NCBI GenBank assembly: GCA_020740775.1
Contig: JAHEWK010000002.1
Location: 620,001-684,000 of the forward strand
DNA: 64,000 nt
Direction of reading: 5' to 3'
DNA from: Ilyonectria destructans
Lineage: Eukaryota > Ascomycota > Sordariomycetes > Hypocreales > Nectriaceae
Below are positions 22,485 through 35,080 of this stretch, piece after piece; position 1 is the stretch's first letter, and every line of letters starts with the position of its first letter. The notes below the pieces were generated by a model. That model searched no databases, was not told where the DNA came from, and worked only from the letters and a program-made list of their open reading frames with translations. A program made the position numbers and the translations under genes.

Positions 22485-22624
22485 TTATACCAAGAGGTTA
22501 GGGTGGCCTAGTACACACATACCCAGAGGGGGGACTAGAAGCTCAACAGTTAAAAAAAACACCAACAATAGTATCAACAATATAGACCATATACCCAGTC
22601 CATTCAAAGGTCAACAGTTACTCA
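22485..22624 (+). repeat. Dispersed repeat, copy 1
   Basis: About 140 bp, matched in inverted orientation at 47282..47420 with roughly nine in ten bases identical by eye. Shared landmarks include AAGAGGTTAGGGT, an A-run, CACCAACAATA and CAGTCCATTCAA. Similarity stops abruptly on both sides. Most differences are transitions. It looks like a short transposon-derived or MITE-like fragment. Confidence 0.75.
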
Positions 22625-23062
22625 AATGAGAATATAATATATAAATAAGAGATTGGGTTTCTGATATCAATACAGCCCAGTAGGGTTAATATCTTCAGCT
22701 AAGCTGATAATAGACTAAGGTTAATGTATTGGATTAGGTGGTCCAGGTAAGGGTGATGAGAGGCCACAGAAGTCTTATACGGCAATGACTATTCCAGACC
22801 TGATGTTTCGGCCCATTTGCCAAGGAAGGACCGCGGTGGACAAACTAGTTCTTCAAGATGTGAAAATCAGACCTCGGTGAAAGACTTCATCCTGTTTCTT
22901 CACTACTGATCTTCCCCATCTTGACCTTTAGTCCCGCTTCCAGCATCTGCATAGAAAGTCGTTGAACTTCAGGACTTCTATCTCGGGAAATAGTTCGTTC
23001 CCGGTTTTGCTACTTCCCTTTTGTGACAGCAAGTCAAACCACCCCTGCGCAAATTCAATACT
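22625..23062. other. Intergenic region
   Basis: About 440 bp, AT-rich then more mixed. No gene was seen. Confidence 0.4.
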
Positions 23063-23246
23063 CTAGATGGACAAGACCCCGCCTAGAAGCGGTTCCGGCG
23101 CCACAGCACACTGGCTCACATTGCCTGGTAGCTCCGTGATCTTGGACTGTTTCAAGTCTTCCAGGATATTTAGTGTTGCTAAAATATCAAGACACCTGAT
23201 TCAGATTTACTGCTCTAATGACGCATTCAATATATTTACCTAGCCT
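23063..23246 (-). pseudogene. Lost C-terminal end of the phospholipase gene
   Basis: Immediately after the TAG that ends the phospholipase, the same frame continues R-L. A proper 61-nt intron follows (23239..23179, GTAAAT donor, TTTTAG acceptor). The joined frame then reads ATLNILEDLKQSK, ITELPGNVSQCAV and APEPLLGGVLSI to a TAG at 23065..23063. The phase matches exactly and the peptide looks protein-like. This appears to be an ancestral terminal exon cut off by one stop codon. Confidence 0.5.
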
Positions 23247-26000
23247 CTAAGTTATCTCTGTCATCATACGGGCAGATTTCTTTGCAAAGTAAATCCTCTT
23301 CATCACTTGCTTGATTGTGTGCATGGCATAGTCGGAAAGATTAGACTCTGACGTGTCAAATACAGCATTGACCTGGTCCGGGGTCCATACGAGGTTGTAG
23401 GAAGTGGAAAAAGATTCTTGCTATTTCAACTCGTCAGTTTCGTAATTTGTAGAATGGAGGTAACGTACTGAAGGGTTGAATTTCGGGTTAATAGCATTTG
23501 GTAGAAGTGGACAATAAACGAGATAAATCGGCTGTCCATTTTGTCTGGTTCCTCCGAAGACTCTCGCGTAATGATCTAGGAACCTCGATTCAATATCTGC
23601 AGATGCCGACGTGTCCCCGAAATCAGTAGAGCAACGTCGTGCAGGAGGGTCGAAAGAGGATGTCTGATCTTCCAACTCAATATTGCAGTCATCTGCAAAG
23701 TTTTGGATCCGACGAATGGCTGCATCTGTGTGCACATCAGACGAGGCATCAAAGGCAATAATCATGTCTGCGCAACGCTCCTCTCGCGCCAGAATATGAT
23801 TTGGAAGGTTGTTGGACATTCCACCATCCATGAGCCTGACCCGACCCTGGGCCTCCCATTCGTATTTTGTCGAGCCATTTCCGATGTTGGTGTTTCCGTC
23901 GTCATTCCTTAGCTTCTTTGGCTCGTGCAATGTCGAATATCGCTCAGCTCTGACATTCGCTGTCACCTTGCTCCCCCTCCATGAGAGATTAAGTATGAGT
24001 TTAGGTACTAGTTCTCTATTCGTCTCTGTGAACTCGGCAGAAAAGTCAACAAGACCTCTTGGGACGTCACCATCTCCAAGGCCACCATTGTTCGAGTGTG
24101 GGAGGCCAGCAAAATTAACTGCCAGGTGCTTCCAAGACACTGAGTAAAGTGGATACAGTGCTTCGGATGCTGCGGATTTTGCTGCCCAAGCAATAGAAAG
24201 GTAGCGTGCGGTTCTCTGCCAGCTTTGAACGGAATTATGCATGCCAACGAGCAGCCTGTTCAGCTCGTCCCACTCTCTCTGGCTGAGAATACGCAGCGCC
24301 AACCGCTCCAATGATCTTCCATTAGATAGAGTTGCCATGTCAACTAATGTAGACGCGTCAAATTCGCTCTTACCGACGCTGGGGATGCTTGGTCCTGTGT
24401 TGTCATCCTGGGCTATCTCTAGTATGGGTCGCATCCCCGTGCCGTAGAATGGATTGGGATCATGTCCGGCGCGAATGGGGTTGGCCCATACTCTCTCCCA
24501 CTTCTTCATCGTTATGAATCTGTTGAATGCAAAAAGTGCACGGGACATGATCGTCCCTTTAGGCAAAGAAGCCAGCAGGGCCGATATATACCCTGTCAGG
24601 GGACCTGCTGGAGCACTGGTACACTGGCCAAGCAAAAGAGCTAGAGATTGCTCCGGCCGTCGGTCAACAGAGTGACCAGACGCAAATGTTCGCCCCCAAG
24701 ACCATGTTGGGACGAAACGCTGGAGGTCGCGACAACCTACCTCCAGCGGTGAGATCTCAAACCACTGAAATAAACCTTTGGAAGGACCATTCTTGGATTT
24801 TTGTTCTTGTAAAGTTTGTTGAGAAGGGGGCAGGTTCAAATAGTCTGTGTGGTGTTGTTTCATTGATTGTGTAGGAGGCTGTCCTTTGCTTATGGACGAG
24901 TCCCTGTTCGCCTTGACGCCAAAAGAATCCTTGGGTGCTCGTCTCACCGCTGTAAAGATGGGCATGGGTTCAGCTCCCTTGTCAATACCCGAACGAGTCC
25001 ATATCTTGGATAATTGGAATGTCGCCCTGCTCAACCTTGCTCCCGGCTCGCGAGAAATAAATTGATAAGTGGTAATCAATGTTGCGTAAAGGTCCATAAT
25101 ACCAAGCCCAATAATACTACATTGAGCTTTTCGTACCAGCGGGCCGATGAGAAAATAGACACCTCTGGTGCTCCGAACAACTGTGTCCAGTGCGGATATG
25201 CTCATAGGATGCACGAGCTCTTTGGCCATTGACAGGTAATGACGAGTGAGCCTCGACGCATCGTGACCAGCAAGCGTATAGTATGCACCCAGTGTCCAGC
25301 AGCTACCACTCACACCTGCGGTCCATGTGATACAATCCCAAAGTTGACTCTTCTTGCAAGTCGAGATGAAGGCTGCAAAGCCGAACATGGCTCTGTAGCC
25401 ACCGCCAGAGCCGCCGAGGGCCACAAGGGGAACATCTTGGGGGTCAACCAGTTCGTCCCGAGGCAAGTCAAGAAAGTGATGCAGTGAGTTCTGGCCCCAA
25501 GAGGATATTCTTTGTTGGCGCAAATCGATGAACTTCGTTTCTTCTAGATGAAGCGAGGAAGAGCATCGAACAGTGGCATCCCATGCAAGCTCTGGATAGG
25601 TCCTGAAATCCTTGTCGTCGCGCCGTAAGAGGACGTTGATCTGCGCTAGGTCCACGGCTCGTTTATGCCATCTCTTGGAGATGTTTCTCAAACGGGATTG
25701 ACCCTCCCCAGCGCTGCGCGGCTTTGATGCGGTGCTGAGGCCGGAGGTAGAATCTTGGCTGCAACGAATTGGTATTCTCGGCAACACCAAGGAGCTCCCA
25801 TGATTGTCAGTAGGAACCAGCCGGGGACCTCCTCTGGGAATAACTCTTGGTTTCTTGTTGTCGGGATCAAGTTGAGCCCTTACTCGGACGATCGTTGAAG
25901 AAACCGGGGTCGCTTTGAAGAGCGTCACTAGGGCACAGAGACAATAGGCCTTGACGTACAGATACGCCGGGGATTGCCGCAGCGCTCTGAGAACCACCAT
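23247..26000 (-). CDS. Cytosolic phospholipase A2-type lysophospholipase
   Basis: Exon 1 26000..23469 and exon 2 23420..23247 give 901 aa; the 48-nt intron has a GTACGT donor, CTGAC branch and AATAG acceptor. Without it the frame would end in unrelated sequence. A hydrophobic stretch at residues 13-30 could be a membrane anchor. The PLA2/patatin-type fold is marked by the glycine-rich oxyanion loop LGGSGGGYRAM (about 195-205), the nucleophile elbow GVSGS (Ser about 231) and the catalytic Asp in DGGMSNNLP (Asp about 725). PTWSWGRTF and PEQSLALLLGQCTSAPAGPL are further cPLA2-family landmarks. It should hydrolyse acyl chains of (lyso)phospholipids. Exon 2 supplies the usual helical end (SYNLVWTPDQVNAVF). 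A downstream in-frame remnant suggests that the last 40 or so residues were lost to a TAG. Confidence 0.92.
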
Positions 26001-28834
26001 CTCTCTGCCCGTAACGAGGTCAACAAAACAAGGATATGAAAGCAGCGGGATTCAATGGGAGATGTTCCAAGTAACAAAGCAAGATGCACTCATTAGTAGT
26101 CAGAGATAAGTGGGCACCGGATATTCTCGCGACGTCTAAAATGCACGTCAATTCAGATTAGCCCATGCCATACCTGGGCCGTGTTCCACCCACGTGGTCG
26201 CAGGGCAGGTTATCACCATCCTCTCACTCTGTTTGATTAACAAAAATTCCCGCGGGGGATGTCCACGTTTTATACTGAGTGCCGGAAAAAAACATGTAAA
26301 GATGATTAGTACTCCAGGGCTTTTGATGGCCATGCCAACTTCGACCTCCATTGACTGCCCTTGCTGTTGAATTCCCCGCACACCTGTCCCAATGGGAAGC
26401 AACACCAACAACCGCAATTGGCGGATCCATCAACAGAACCTAGAATTATTATTCTGGGATTTCCTAGGAGAATAGACCGACCAAGGGACCAAGAAAAAAA
26501 TGGTATCCCCTCAGTCCACCGCCTCAACATATCCCGAGTATATCGGATCACGACTCCGTCATTCAGGACAATCTCGCATCCCATTATGTTCATAAAGATG
26601 TTGTTCAGGGCAGTGATTTTCGTGATCGTTACGTCAGGCTTTCAAATAAACTGCCATAGGAGGAGAAACGCTCACGGGTGACCGATGATATTAGATGTGC
26701 TAACGACAAAAGTCAATCTCAAATTTCTACATTGAAGTTCGGCAACACGATCCAAGGCACATAGTACAGAAACTTACGCGAAAATATATAATAAATGCAT
26801 GTGCGGTTTCTTTTTTTAAAAATTTTTACTCAATATCATCATATAGATCAAAACCATGCAGTATGTGCCAACAATAATGAGAAGTTGTGTATATCGGACA
26901 TTTTGAATGGACAGCAGTCCGTGTGCATGGAGAGAGTCAGGAAACAAAGCCGGAGCTTACGATACAAGAAAAGAAACCACAAAGCCCAGAGGTACCTGTT
27001 CACAGTTCCTTTGCTACTACATGCCACCATTGCACCCTCCTATTTCTTGGCTTTGTTAAATCGTGCATTACGGTCCATCATCCGATATGTGGTCTAGGGT
27101 AGCGATTCGTGAAGGTGGTATTAGAACGTAACCGATTAGTCCCCGCGATCAAAAGCCACCGAAAGGCGGGCGAACCAACTCGAATACCACCTAGCAGACA
27201 ATAGGTAAGTGATCGGTAGATTTTCACACGTGAGATCAAGTATACTGTTGTCGTTATACGCGAATGTTGTGACAGGCACCTAAAGACTTAGATTTTATGG
27301 GGAACCCTCGTCTATTATGGTATTGGGACAACAAGAATTTAGTTCACCATATTTGTCAATATCAATGCACTTCAATAGACAAGGGACTTTGGAGAACACG
27401 TGCCTGGTCAGTTTGCACAGTGGTGGGACCATCCCAAGGGCTCGGGATTTCAGACAAGCCATCCGCGTGTAAGATCAACTAGCTGAACCCTTCCTCGATT
27501 ATTTGAGGGGCTCAATTCCAGCCACACTGGATTTGTCAAATGCGAAACTCTATGACCTTAAACTACGGCTTAGCATGTCGGATGAGCCGGAGGTCATCAC
27601 TAGCTCCGACGGAGGCGTTATATTTCGTCACTGGGTTCGGGTACAAATGATGAGATGACCAATCGCTCATTAAATGTACGCGGATAATTAGATCACTTTC
27701 TAACCAAAACTGAAGGTGGTAGTGACTTTCATGCAATCCATGAGTCGAGGTACGATGGGTGCGCGGTGTCACTACCCTGCACAAATGTGGGTGACATCAC
27801 GAAAACGCCACCAACAGGACCAGCTGTGATGGTCCCTGGGTTTGGGAGCTTGCGTGTCGTCTTTGCTCAAATTCGTTGACGTTGAATTTCTGTGTTACCT
27901 TGCCCCGATCGCCTGTATAGTAGTTAGTACTGGATTTACTTTGGTAGCGTCGATGGTGATACGCACGTATCACTTAGTGGCACACTGACGCCGTCTTGTT
28001 GCCGTCATCAACAGGCTTTCATCTCAACACACAAGTTTTGAGCTGACGCGCGGCGTGGCACTGCTAGTTCCCACGGAGACAACATCCTCAATTCCCCGTC
28101 CGTACATGGGCTTCCGTAGCGCGGCGCTTCGCTTCAACCGTCGTGTCACACATCGTGATAGCACCGCCTGAGCTGGCGTAGGAGGTATTTCTTCCGACGG
28201 GACTGGCGCCTTAGTACGGAACGGCGTGTCCCCGTTTCTCTCAGGTGAAGCTTAGGAACAACGCCCTTTTCACGGAATGAAATGGCCAGATGCCCGCCCT
28301 TCCCCACTCCTCCACGTCCGCAGCATGGGCCTTGACTCTAGCAACCGGACTGGCGCCCGCAAAGCCGACGCTTCGACTCCCGGATGAACATCCGAGACCC
28401 CTGGTGTGTCCCCAAGAGCCCTACCAATCTAAGTACGGGCGCAGTCCTCGTTCGATCCATTCCTGGCGTCATTCCCGTACTAGATGAAGTAGTCCGTAAT
28501 TATTCCCTGGTGCTCTAACGCTGATATCGTTGTTCCAGAGATAACCTTTGCTCCAAGTGGTTAATAGAGGCGCCGCACCCCTGTCCAGGCACTCATCCAT
28601 GTATTATAGGGTCTTGCCCCTGCATAATCGAAGCTTATTTCACGTGGTTGTTGTATTAATCCATGCATGTGCATGTGTACCTGTCTATCCAGCAGACCAG
28701 CACTCCCTGTCGCGTCTATACCAGCCTATTTGGGTTGGTTCGTCATTATCTATCTGGTCGTCGCCCGATTCGTTTCAATTCCCTGTCCCGTGGGATGATT
28801 ACCCATTCCGTCCCGATTCCATCGCCAAGGAAAA
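26001..28834. other. Long gene-poor region
   Basis: This 2.8-kb stretch has no open frame with recognisable family features on either strand. It includes the upstream region of the phospholipase gene and the 3' flank of the receptor gene. A perfect palindrome-like element (GTGATACG-CA-CGTATCAC) lies at 27956..27973. Parts (27900-28480) are GC-richer than their surroundings and may be degraded gene or transposon DNA. Confidence 0.5.
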
Positions 28835-30332
28835 TCATGTTTGTACTGGCTTCACTTGAACCAATTCGATGTCGCTGGCATTACTCTTTTTTCCATCCTC
28901 CCACAGATCGTCGTCGAAGCCATTGGAATTAGATGCTGAGATATGGGGTGAACGTCTTGGGGTCCCGGACGATGAGGCCTGAGCGCCGTAAGGTTCGTTG
29001 ATCACCTTAAAGCCGTCGCCCGGCCTCGTATTCGTCGACTTAGAGTATGCGTTTGACGAGTTGTAAGGGTAATCTGACCCGGTTCGGCCCCTGAAGTATG
29101 GTCGTAGCGAGGGCAGGCAGGCAATCACAAGACCGATGTTGCAGTCGAGAGCGCTCCAAAGCTCTGCAAGGGGTACGTGTTAGCTTGATACACCTCGGGG
29201 GACGCGTGGTACACACCAACTAGGCTGAGCGGGATCACATTGTCGACGGTAGATGTCTGGATCGTAATGAAACGAACAAGGCAGAAAATGATGTTGATGG
29301 TACCCAGGAGGAACGTGCAGTACACGCCCATCTTGAGCTTCCACTTCATCTGGAGTCCAGGTACGATGAGCCACGGTAGGGCGAAGACTGTAAACACTGT
29401 TAGGTCGTTTACATGGCGGAAGCAGGCTCGTTTGGCTCTAAAAGCTTACTCAAAATATCGCCGGTGAAATGCAGCGCCCAACCGACCTGGAAGACCAATG
29501 CAACACTCGCATTCGGGCATGTCGTCTCGGGATCCAAGGACCTACTCGCTGTCAGCACGATGTTAAATGGTTGAGCTTGGCCGTCCACACTAACCAGTTT
29601 GTCTCGATCGGCAGGCAAATGCAAAAGACGAGCAGCATGCTGACGATGTAGGCCGCGGCGACGAAACCAATCGTACCCCAGAGGAAGATTCTCCGTTTCT
29701 TCATGAACTTGGGAAATACTTGCAAATAAACTGCGAGGAGTGCTGCTTTGCAGAGGTAAAACGTGGTGAAGAACGGGATGCTGCTGGCCCAGAATAACTG
29801 CAAAAGACCAGCGTCAGCTACCACATCCAGTCCAGCGTCTTTCCATCAAATATCCCCACTCACCTTCAATAGCAAGACGATATCCTCCGGAGTGCCACCG
29901 TAGCCCGCCAGTGTTGTCTTGACCTTGGGCTCAAGCGCCCCCATTGTCGCGAACTTGATGTCGAACGAGGCGGTAGCGACGGCGGAAACCCAGGCGGCGC
30001 ACATGAGGAGATCGCTGCTCAGAATTTTTCGTTTCTGGATTTTGAGGCGCAGGTAAACACGGGCCAAGACGACGGCGGCGGCAATAACAATTAGAATCCA
30101 TTGCGACACCTGATGGCGGCCCAGTTAGCAGAGAAACCCGGAATTGGTGTTGGTCGGGGGTCGCACAAGAACCGCGGCGGCACCGGGGGCGGGAAGAGCC
30201 ATGATCTGGCCCGTCCACTGAGAGTGTCTCAGCCAGAGAAGAGAGCCTTACGATTGAAAAGACAAGCACGAGGGGTTGAAGCTCGAAGAAGCTGAGCGGC
30301 TCCAGAGTCTCTTTTGTCCATTCCTTGTCCAT
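28835..30332 (-). CDS. Rhodopsin-domain (Pth11-like) seven-helix membrane protein
   Basis: Six exons on the minus strand: 30332..30252, 30109..29864, 29797..29595, 29541..29450, 29396..29217 and 29163..28835, giving 376 aa. All five introns (142, 66, 53, 53 and 53 nt) begin GT, end AG and keep the frame. Seven hydrophobic segments are visible, for example WILIVIAAAVVLARVYLRL, SIPFFTTFYLCKAALLAVYL, VAAAYIVSMLLVFCICLP and MFTVFALPWLIVPGLQ. Landmarks of the fungal integral-membrane rhodopsin-like domain are ARVYLRL, LLLK|LFWAS, the TTCPN cysteine and a final ELWSALDCNIGLVIACLPSL. There is no N-terminal CFEM domain. The tail is polar and serine-rich. It is likely a plasma-membrane receptor or sensor; the ligand is unknown. 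Confidence 0.92.
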
Positions 30333-31832
30333 TGTGGAAGCAGGTCTCAGTCAGAGCAACATGGCGCGACTCCACCGGTTATGCAGGGGGACTCGCCAAC
30401 TCGAGGCAGTCTTGCAAAAGTGGTGGACGCTATGAGATTGCCCGACTCACTTGAGCCGATTGTGGCTTGACTGGCTTGGGCCGAGTCAACCGTGATATAG
30501 TCTTAGTGTCGCGCTTCGGGCACATCCCCGTGCTTAGTTGGGCTGCCCATTTGCTGGCTCGAACCAAGGCTGTGTCCGTCGGCCTTAGACTGGTACAGTC
30601 ATGTCCCATTCACGCCACCGGCTTTGTGGTTGCGAGAATCTTCAAGGGCAGGCCCTGCGCTGATCGTTTGATGAATGCCACAACGCCTGGAGTCCGTGAG
30701 TTCCGATCGCATTGTGTGGCGGGTAGCATTGAGGATTGGTAATTCTTCCCTTGAGATCGGAATTGTAGACTCGCCATGGAACATGCGCACGCTCTCTTCG
30801 AGCGACCGTTCATAACGGGGAGGATGCGTAGCAGATGCCGCCACGCAGATCTAAAACCTGACCACGAGTATTGTCTGTTCCAATTGCCGTGACGGCTAAG
30901 TATGACCCCAAACCTGCATTGGTTGGCCGTGTCCCAGAGTTGTCGCGTTCCAGGCGGCAGATGCACCACAGCCGCCCTGTTGGTTCCCAGTCTTGCACAC
31001 AGCCAACTTGCAGATTCCGCCATCAAGGGTCGGCTCGGATCCCGGCCGATAAGTACCAAGCCATGGGTAGCGATTCAGGAAGCCAACGAGCCCTCCCACA
31101 CGTGGAGACAAGGGCTGCAGCTGCGTCGGAGAGCTTGCAGGGTTACCAAGCGAGTGGTAATTGTTTTAGCAGGCCGCGTACCTCCCGATAGCGGCATTCC
31201 GTCTTCGATTGCAGGGAGTCCTTGAATTGTCTCGAGTCGTTCATTGACCTCGATTAGCGTGCTAATTTGTTGGGTGCGGGAAAGGGTGTCGATCCCGTTC
31301 AATGTTCCCGCCACACGTACCTCTCCAAGCTGGAACACACACTGGTGACCAATAAAGAAGAAGAGAGCCTAGCACATCCTGATGTCACGAGAGAACAAGC
31401 AGAGCTGATTCATCGGAGTAAATAAATATTCAGTAACGCCGGAGGGTCGAGAGCTCCTACTGACGGTTGAAGAGTAGATAGACGACGGGGCTAAAAGAAT
31501 CGAGCCAGAAAGAAGAACACTCTTAGACGGGAATGACTCTCATTCTACCGATACAGCAGCTTCTCTCGTTATTTAAGAAGAACTGGACCGACTTGGAAGC
31601 TGTGGTGACCACAATGTGCTCTCATTAAAATTTCCACATATGGAATAGCGCATGGACACTCACTAATTCTTATCGTGCGGGGTTCGATAGCGGGGTGATG
31701 AGCGTACGGGTCCAGATTTGAAGGCATTTATCTGGTCTTGTGAGCCTTGGACAAGATTTATCCAGAACAAACTGCGACTTTCAACGTTCCCCTGACCCTA
31801 TCCTACAATTGAGTGCTGTACCAACTTTCGAC
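30333..31832. other. Intergenic region with doubtful minus-strand frames
   Basis: About 1.5 kb. A minus-strand open frame at 31338..31075 (FQLGEVRVAGTLNG...) contains intron-like GTACGC...CTGCAAG signals, but neither the spliced nor the unspliced reading resembles a family I know. No gene is claimed. The regulator's promoter must lie in the last few hundred bases. Confidence 0.35.
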
Positions 31833-31871
31833 ATGGATATTTCATCGGGCGGCAATCATCATGGCACGTAG
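31833..31871 (+). promoter_or_regulatory. Upstream ORF overlapping the regulator's start codon
   Basis: ATG 31833 starts a 12-codon frame (MDISSGGNHHGT) ending at TAG 31869..31871. It runs past and out of frame with the main ATG at 31861. Scanning ribosomes that start here would miss the main start, so it could repress translation. Confidence 0.45.
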
Positions 31872-33481
31872 AAAGCGCCCATACATTCCCAAAGTGAAAG
31901 GTGGGTTTGATGGATGGAGTCTTCGGAACACATTCCGAGAGAGTGACTTACGCAGTCAACAGGTTGTTACGAGTGCTCTCAGCGCCGAATCAACTGCGAC
32001 GGAGCCCGGCCAAGCTGTTCCAAGTGTGTTTCAAGAGGTATCGCTTGCAGCGGGTTCGACATAAAATATAGATTTCGCGATGGTCTCCCGCAAGCACAAA
32101 AGACGGCCAAGAGAAGGACCCGCAGTCTCTCGCGTCTATCCAGCGGATCGCATCCCGAAATTACCGCGGAATTAGGCCAAGATATTTTTCGATGTGGCTT
32201 CAACGACTGCGGAAAAAACACTCAAGACGTACTGGCCACCTCCCCATTCGAGGCGGATCCGACTGAGAGCAATGACGAGGTTTTTGATTGGGCCTCTCCG
32301 ACCAACTTGCCGCTCGTTCCTCATAGTCCCAGCCCCTCTGGCAGTATCGATACCGATTTCTTGCATGGACTGGAAGTTATACAGGGTCTGCCACAGGCCA
32401 TAGCACCCCTGGTACCTAACTTCTGCTTGGGTCAATCAGAACTACGGATGGAATTCCTCCTCACATACTGTAAGCTGGTCGCTTCCCACAACCTCGAGAA
32501 CCGGAGGGTAACGATACTCCCCAGTTTCAAATAACATAGCCCCAGAAATGGTGGTGGTCGACGATGCCAACAATGGATGGCGGCACCTAATTCTACCCAT
32601 GGCACATACGAGCGAGGTGATGATGAGTGCTGTCTTGGCCGCCTCGGCATTCCACCTCAGCGGTAGAGATGCTAGCCAAACCATCGCTGACCCGCACAAA
32701 CTATACGGACAAGCGATCCAAGAACTTCAACGCAGGAGGGACCTTACGGGGTGCGACCGAAAGGCTAAACAAGTCGTCATTCTAGCGATAGTAGTTCTTC
32801 TCGTGGCGGTCATGATTAATGGATGCTCCGACTTCCCAATCATCTTCCAAATGTTGGAGTCAGCTCTCGATGCCGTTGGCGGCGAGGGTGGACTCCTGGA
32901 CGGAAGTGAAATGGCCAAATTTTCACTACGCCAAATTCGCAAGTAAGAGTCAGCCCTATTGACGTGAGTGTTAAGCTCATACTAATCTAATAAGATTGCG
33001 TGTCTACGCGGCGCCGCTGCTCAGCCAAGATGCTGGGTTGCACGCAATGATATACCGGGCAGAGGAAAGTTTCGATTGCCTCCACTACTACGATAGGCTG
33101 CACCCGAAGCAATCGCACATGTTTAAAGCCATCGCCAATATCAGACAACAAGCATTCGACATATATCTTGATCGGGTGCTGTCAAAAGATGTCGGCTCAG
33201 TACCAGAGGGGGCGATCGATCGATTCATCACTTCGGTTCAGGCATTCCCGGAAGGGACACCGGGCGAACATGTGCTCATCTGGCCCGTGTTCATAGCTGC
33301 GTCTGAAAGCAGCACCCTCGAACACCAGCAGGTATTTGAAGAGTTTCTGGAGAGGCAGTACCACCGAAACGGATTCTTCAACATCCTGAGAGGTTTGGAG
33401 CTTCTCAGGAAGATTTGGGCGCGAACTAATAGCGAGGACTGGCCAGCACTGCTTCCGGAACCACAAGTCTTTATCATGTAA
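31861..33481 (+). CDS. Zn2Cys6 transcription factor (fungal_trans_2 type)
   Basis: Exons 31861..31900, 31963..32469, 32540..32942 and 32995..33481 give 478 aa; introns of 62, 70 and 52 nt have GTGGGT, GTAAGC and GTAAGA donors and keep the frame. Exon 1 encodes only MARRKRPYIPKVK, and the zinc cluster opens right after it: Cys 15, 18, 25, 32, 35 and 42 (C-x2-C-x6-C-x6-C-x2-C-x6-C). The rest has the fungal_trans_2 layout, including ELRMEFLLTY, PEMVVVDDANNGWRHLILPM and a C-terminal FEEFLERQYHRNGFFNIL. It is a nuclear regulator. It converges on the amine oxidase gene, and a methyltransferase follows, so control of a small amine-related pathway is plausible. A short uORF overlaps its start. Confidence 0.92.
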
Positions 33482-33584
33482 CTTAAATCCACACTGTCTT
33501 TTGGCGTTAATATGATTGACACATGCATGGTAATTTGTAGTAACTATCCTCGCGATCCAGCCCAGGTTGCTTTGTTCTTGAACT

Positions 33585-35080
33585 CTAAAGATTGGCTTTC
33601 GGAACACGCTGCAGAGTCTCAACCACCTCCTGAGCACCTTTCTCTCCAGAACAAAGGGCACCTTCCATGTAACCTTTCCATTCCATAGAGTACTCTGTTC
33701 CCACAAAATGAAGGTTTCCAATTGGCTTGCCGTACACCGATGCATATTTGGTATAGTGACCAAGCGCCGTGATGGGAGCGAGCGCACCCTGGCTATACGG
33801 TTCGTGTTTCCAAATCTGCTCGAAGATTTCGATCGGGCGGAACAACTTAGAGTTAGGACCGACGTTGAAGCCCTCAGCCAGTTGGTTCAGTACAGCGCTC
33901 CGACGTTCGTGGGGATACAGCTTGCTCCATTCTTCGCCAGCCCGCCCATTTACAAAGCAGGTGATCGAATATTGACGCTTCTCGTCCACACTTGTATCAC
34001 GGGTCAATGTGATTGGACCTTCGTAGCTCATGAAGAAGCCATTGTATCCCAAGTCTCTCCACCAAGGTGTGTCGTAGCAGAGGATGGATTTGTTGTAATG
34101 CCCCAGCTTTGAGGAGTCGGTAATGTCCCGGACCGGAGCCGGTAGAGCCGGTGAGAAATTGAGAGATTTGTACATGGCACTGGGCAGAGAGATGATGCAT
34201 TTCTTTGCCGTAAATCTTTTTCCAGTTGTCGTAGTGACAGTGGTGTTTGTCTTGTGGTTCTCGATGGATGCTACCGGCTCAGACAGGTGGATATTACTGT
34301 GTCCGATCAAATCGGCGATGCCCAAGGCAATCGACTGCGCGCCTGTTGCATATAATTAGCACATGTAATGTCTCTCTCATAATACGTAAATGTTAAACTC
34401 ACCATCATGAAAGCGCAAGTAATTGCCACCGGTGTGATCATCTGCACGGATGGAGAACAGTCCTCCATTTCGTCGGCAGTAGTCAATAAAGAAAGCCGCC
34501 GACTCTTCAGTCGACTCCAAACCATGCATGACCTTGACCCACATATTGATCATCTTCACGGTCTTCGGGCCTGCACCGAGGTTGCGGACATATTGATCCA
34601 GAGAGACATTGTCATCCTCGACGCGAGGAGGTCCTGGGGTCAACGAGGCAGCCTGGATGTGGTCGCGAACATACTCCAGGTTGGTCTTTTCTTCCTGAGA
34701 AAACTGGAGGAGAGAAGTCAGCATCCCATGAAGCTCAAACTATCTGTGGGAACCATACTGACCTCCGGGGTGATTCCGAAAGGAAACTCTATTCTGTCAC
34801 CTTTGGACACGAGCATGACGGCGTTGCCTTCCAGCCGTTGCTTAACCATCTCCGATTTAAACTGCTGAGCATAGGAAGAAATCCGCTTTTGTGTAGTGTC
34901 GTTGATCCATGCAGCACCGAGATCCGCGTAGCCTCGTCCCGAAGCCAGTGGCACACTCCACGTCTTTCCACCGACGCGATTTCTTGCCTCGACGACCACA
35001 ACGGACAAACCCGCTTGTTGGGCAGAATATGCAGCCTGGAGGCCACTCAAGCCAGCGCCGACCACGATAACGTCAAACAT
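33585..35080 (-). CDS. Flavin-containing monoamine oxidase
   Basis: Exons 35080..34763, 34703..34403 and 34342..33585 give 458 aa; introns of 59 and 60 nt (GTCAGT, GTGAGT donors) preserve frame. The protein opens with the FAD dinucleotide-binding fold VIVVGAGLSGLQAAYSAQ and the EARNRVGGKTWS segment. It has the middle substrate domain and ends with NLHFVGTEYSMEWKGYMEG, the second FAD-contact motif. In covalent MAOs that region is followed by a Cys; here CSGEKGAQEVVE follows, and I cannot decide whether FAD is covalent. No C-terminal membrane tail is present, so it is probably soluble, cytosolic or peroxisomal. It should oxidise a primary or secondary amine to an imine plus H2O2. Neighbours are a Zn2Cys6 regulator and an N-methyltransferase-like gene. 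Confidence 0.94.

Noticed and set aside
23220..23310. Third-frame peptide CPYDDRDNLEA at the end of the phospholipase gene
   Set aside because: It looks protein-like, but the downstream intron phase fits the main frame, not this one.
26306..26593. 95-aa minus-strand frame upstream of the phospholipase
   Set aside because: No domain, no conserved motif, and its cysteine cluster (CGCWCC) lies in low-quality-looking sequence; likely chance.
30610..31338. Minus-strand frames between receptor and regulator genes
   Set aside because: An intron-like signal exists, but no reading yields a recognisable or coherent protein.
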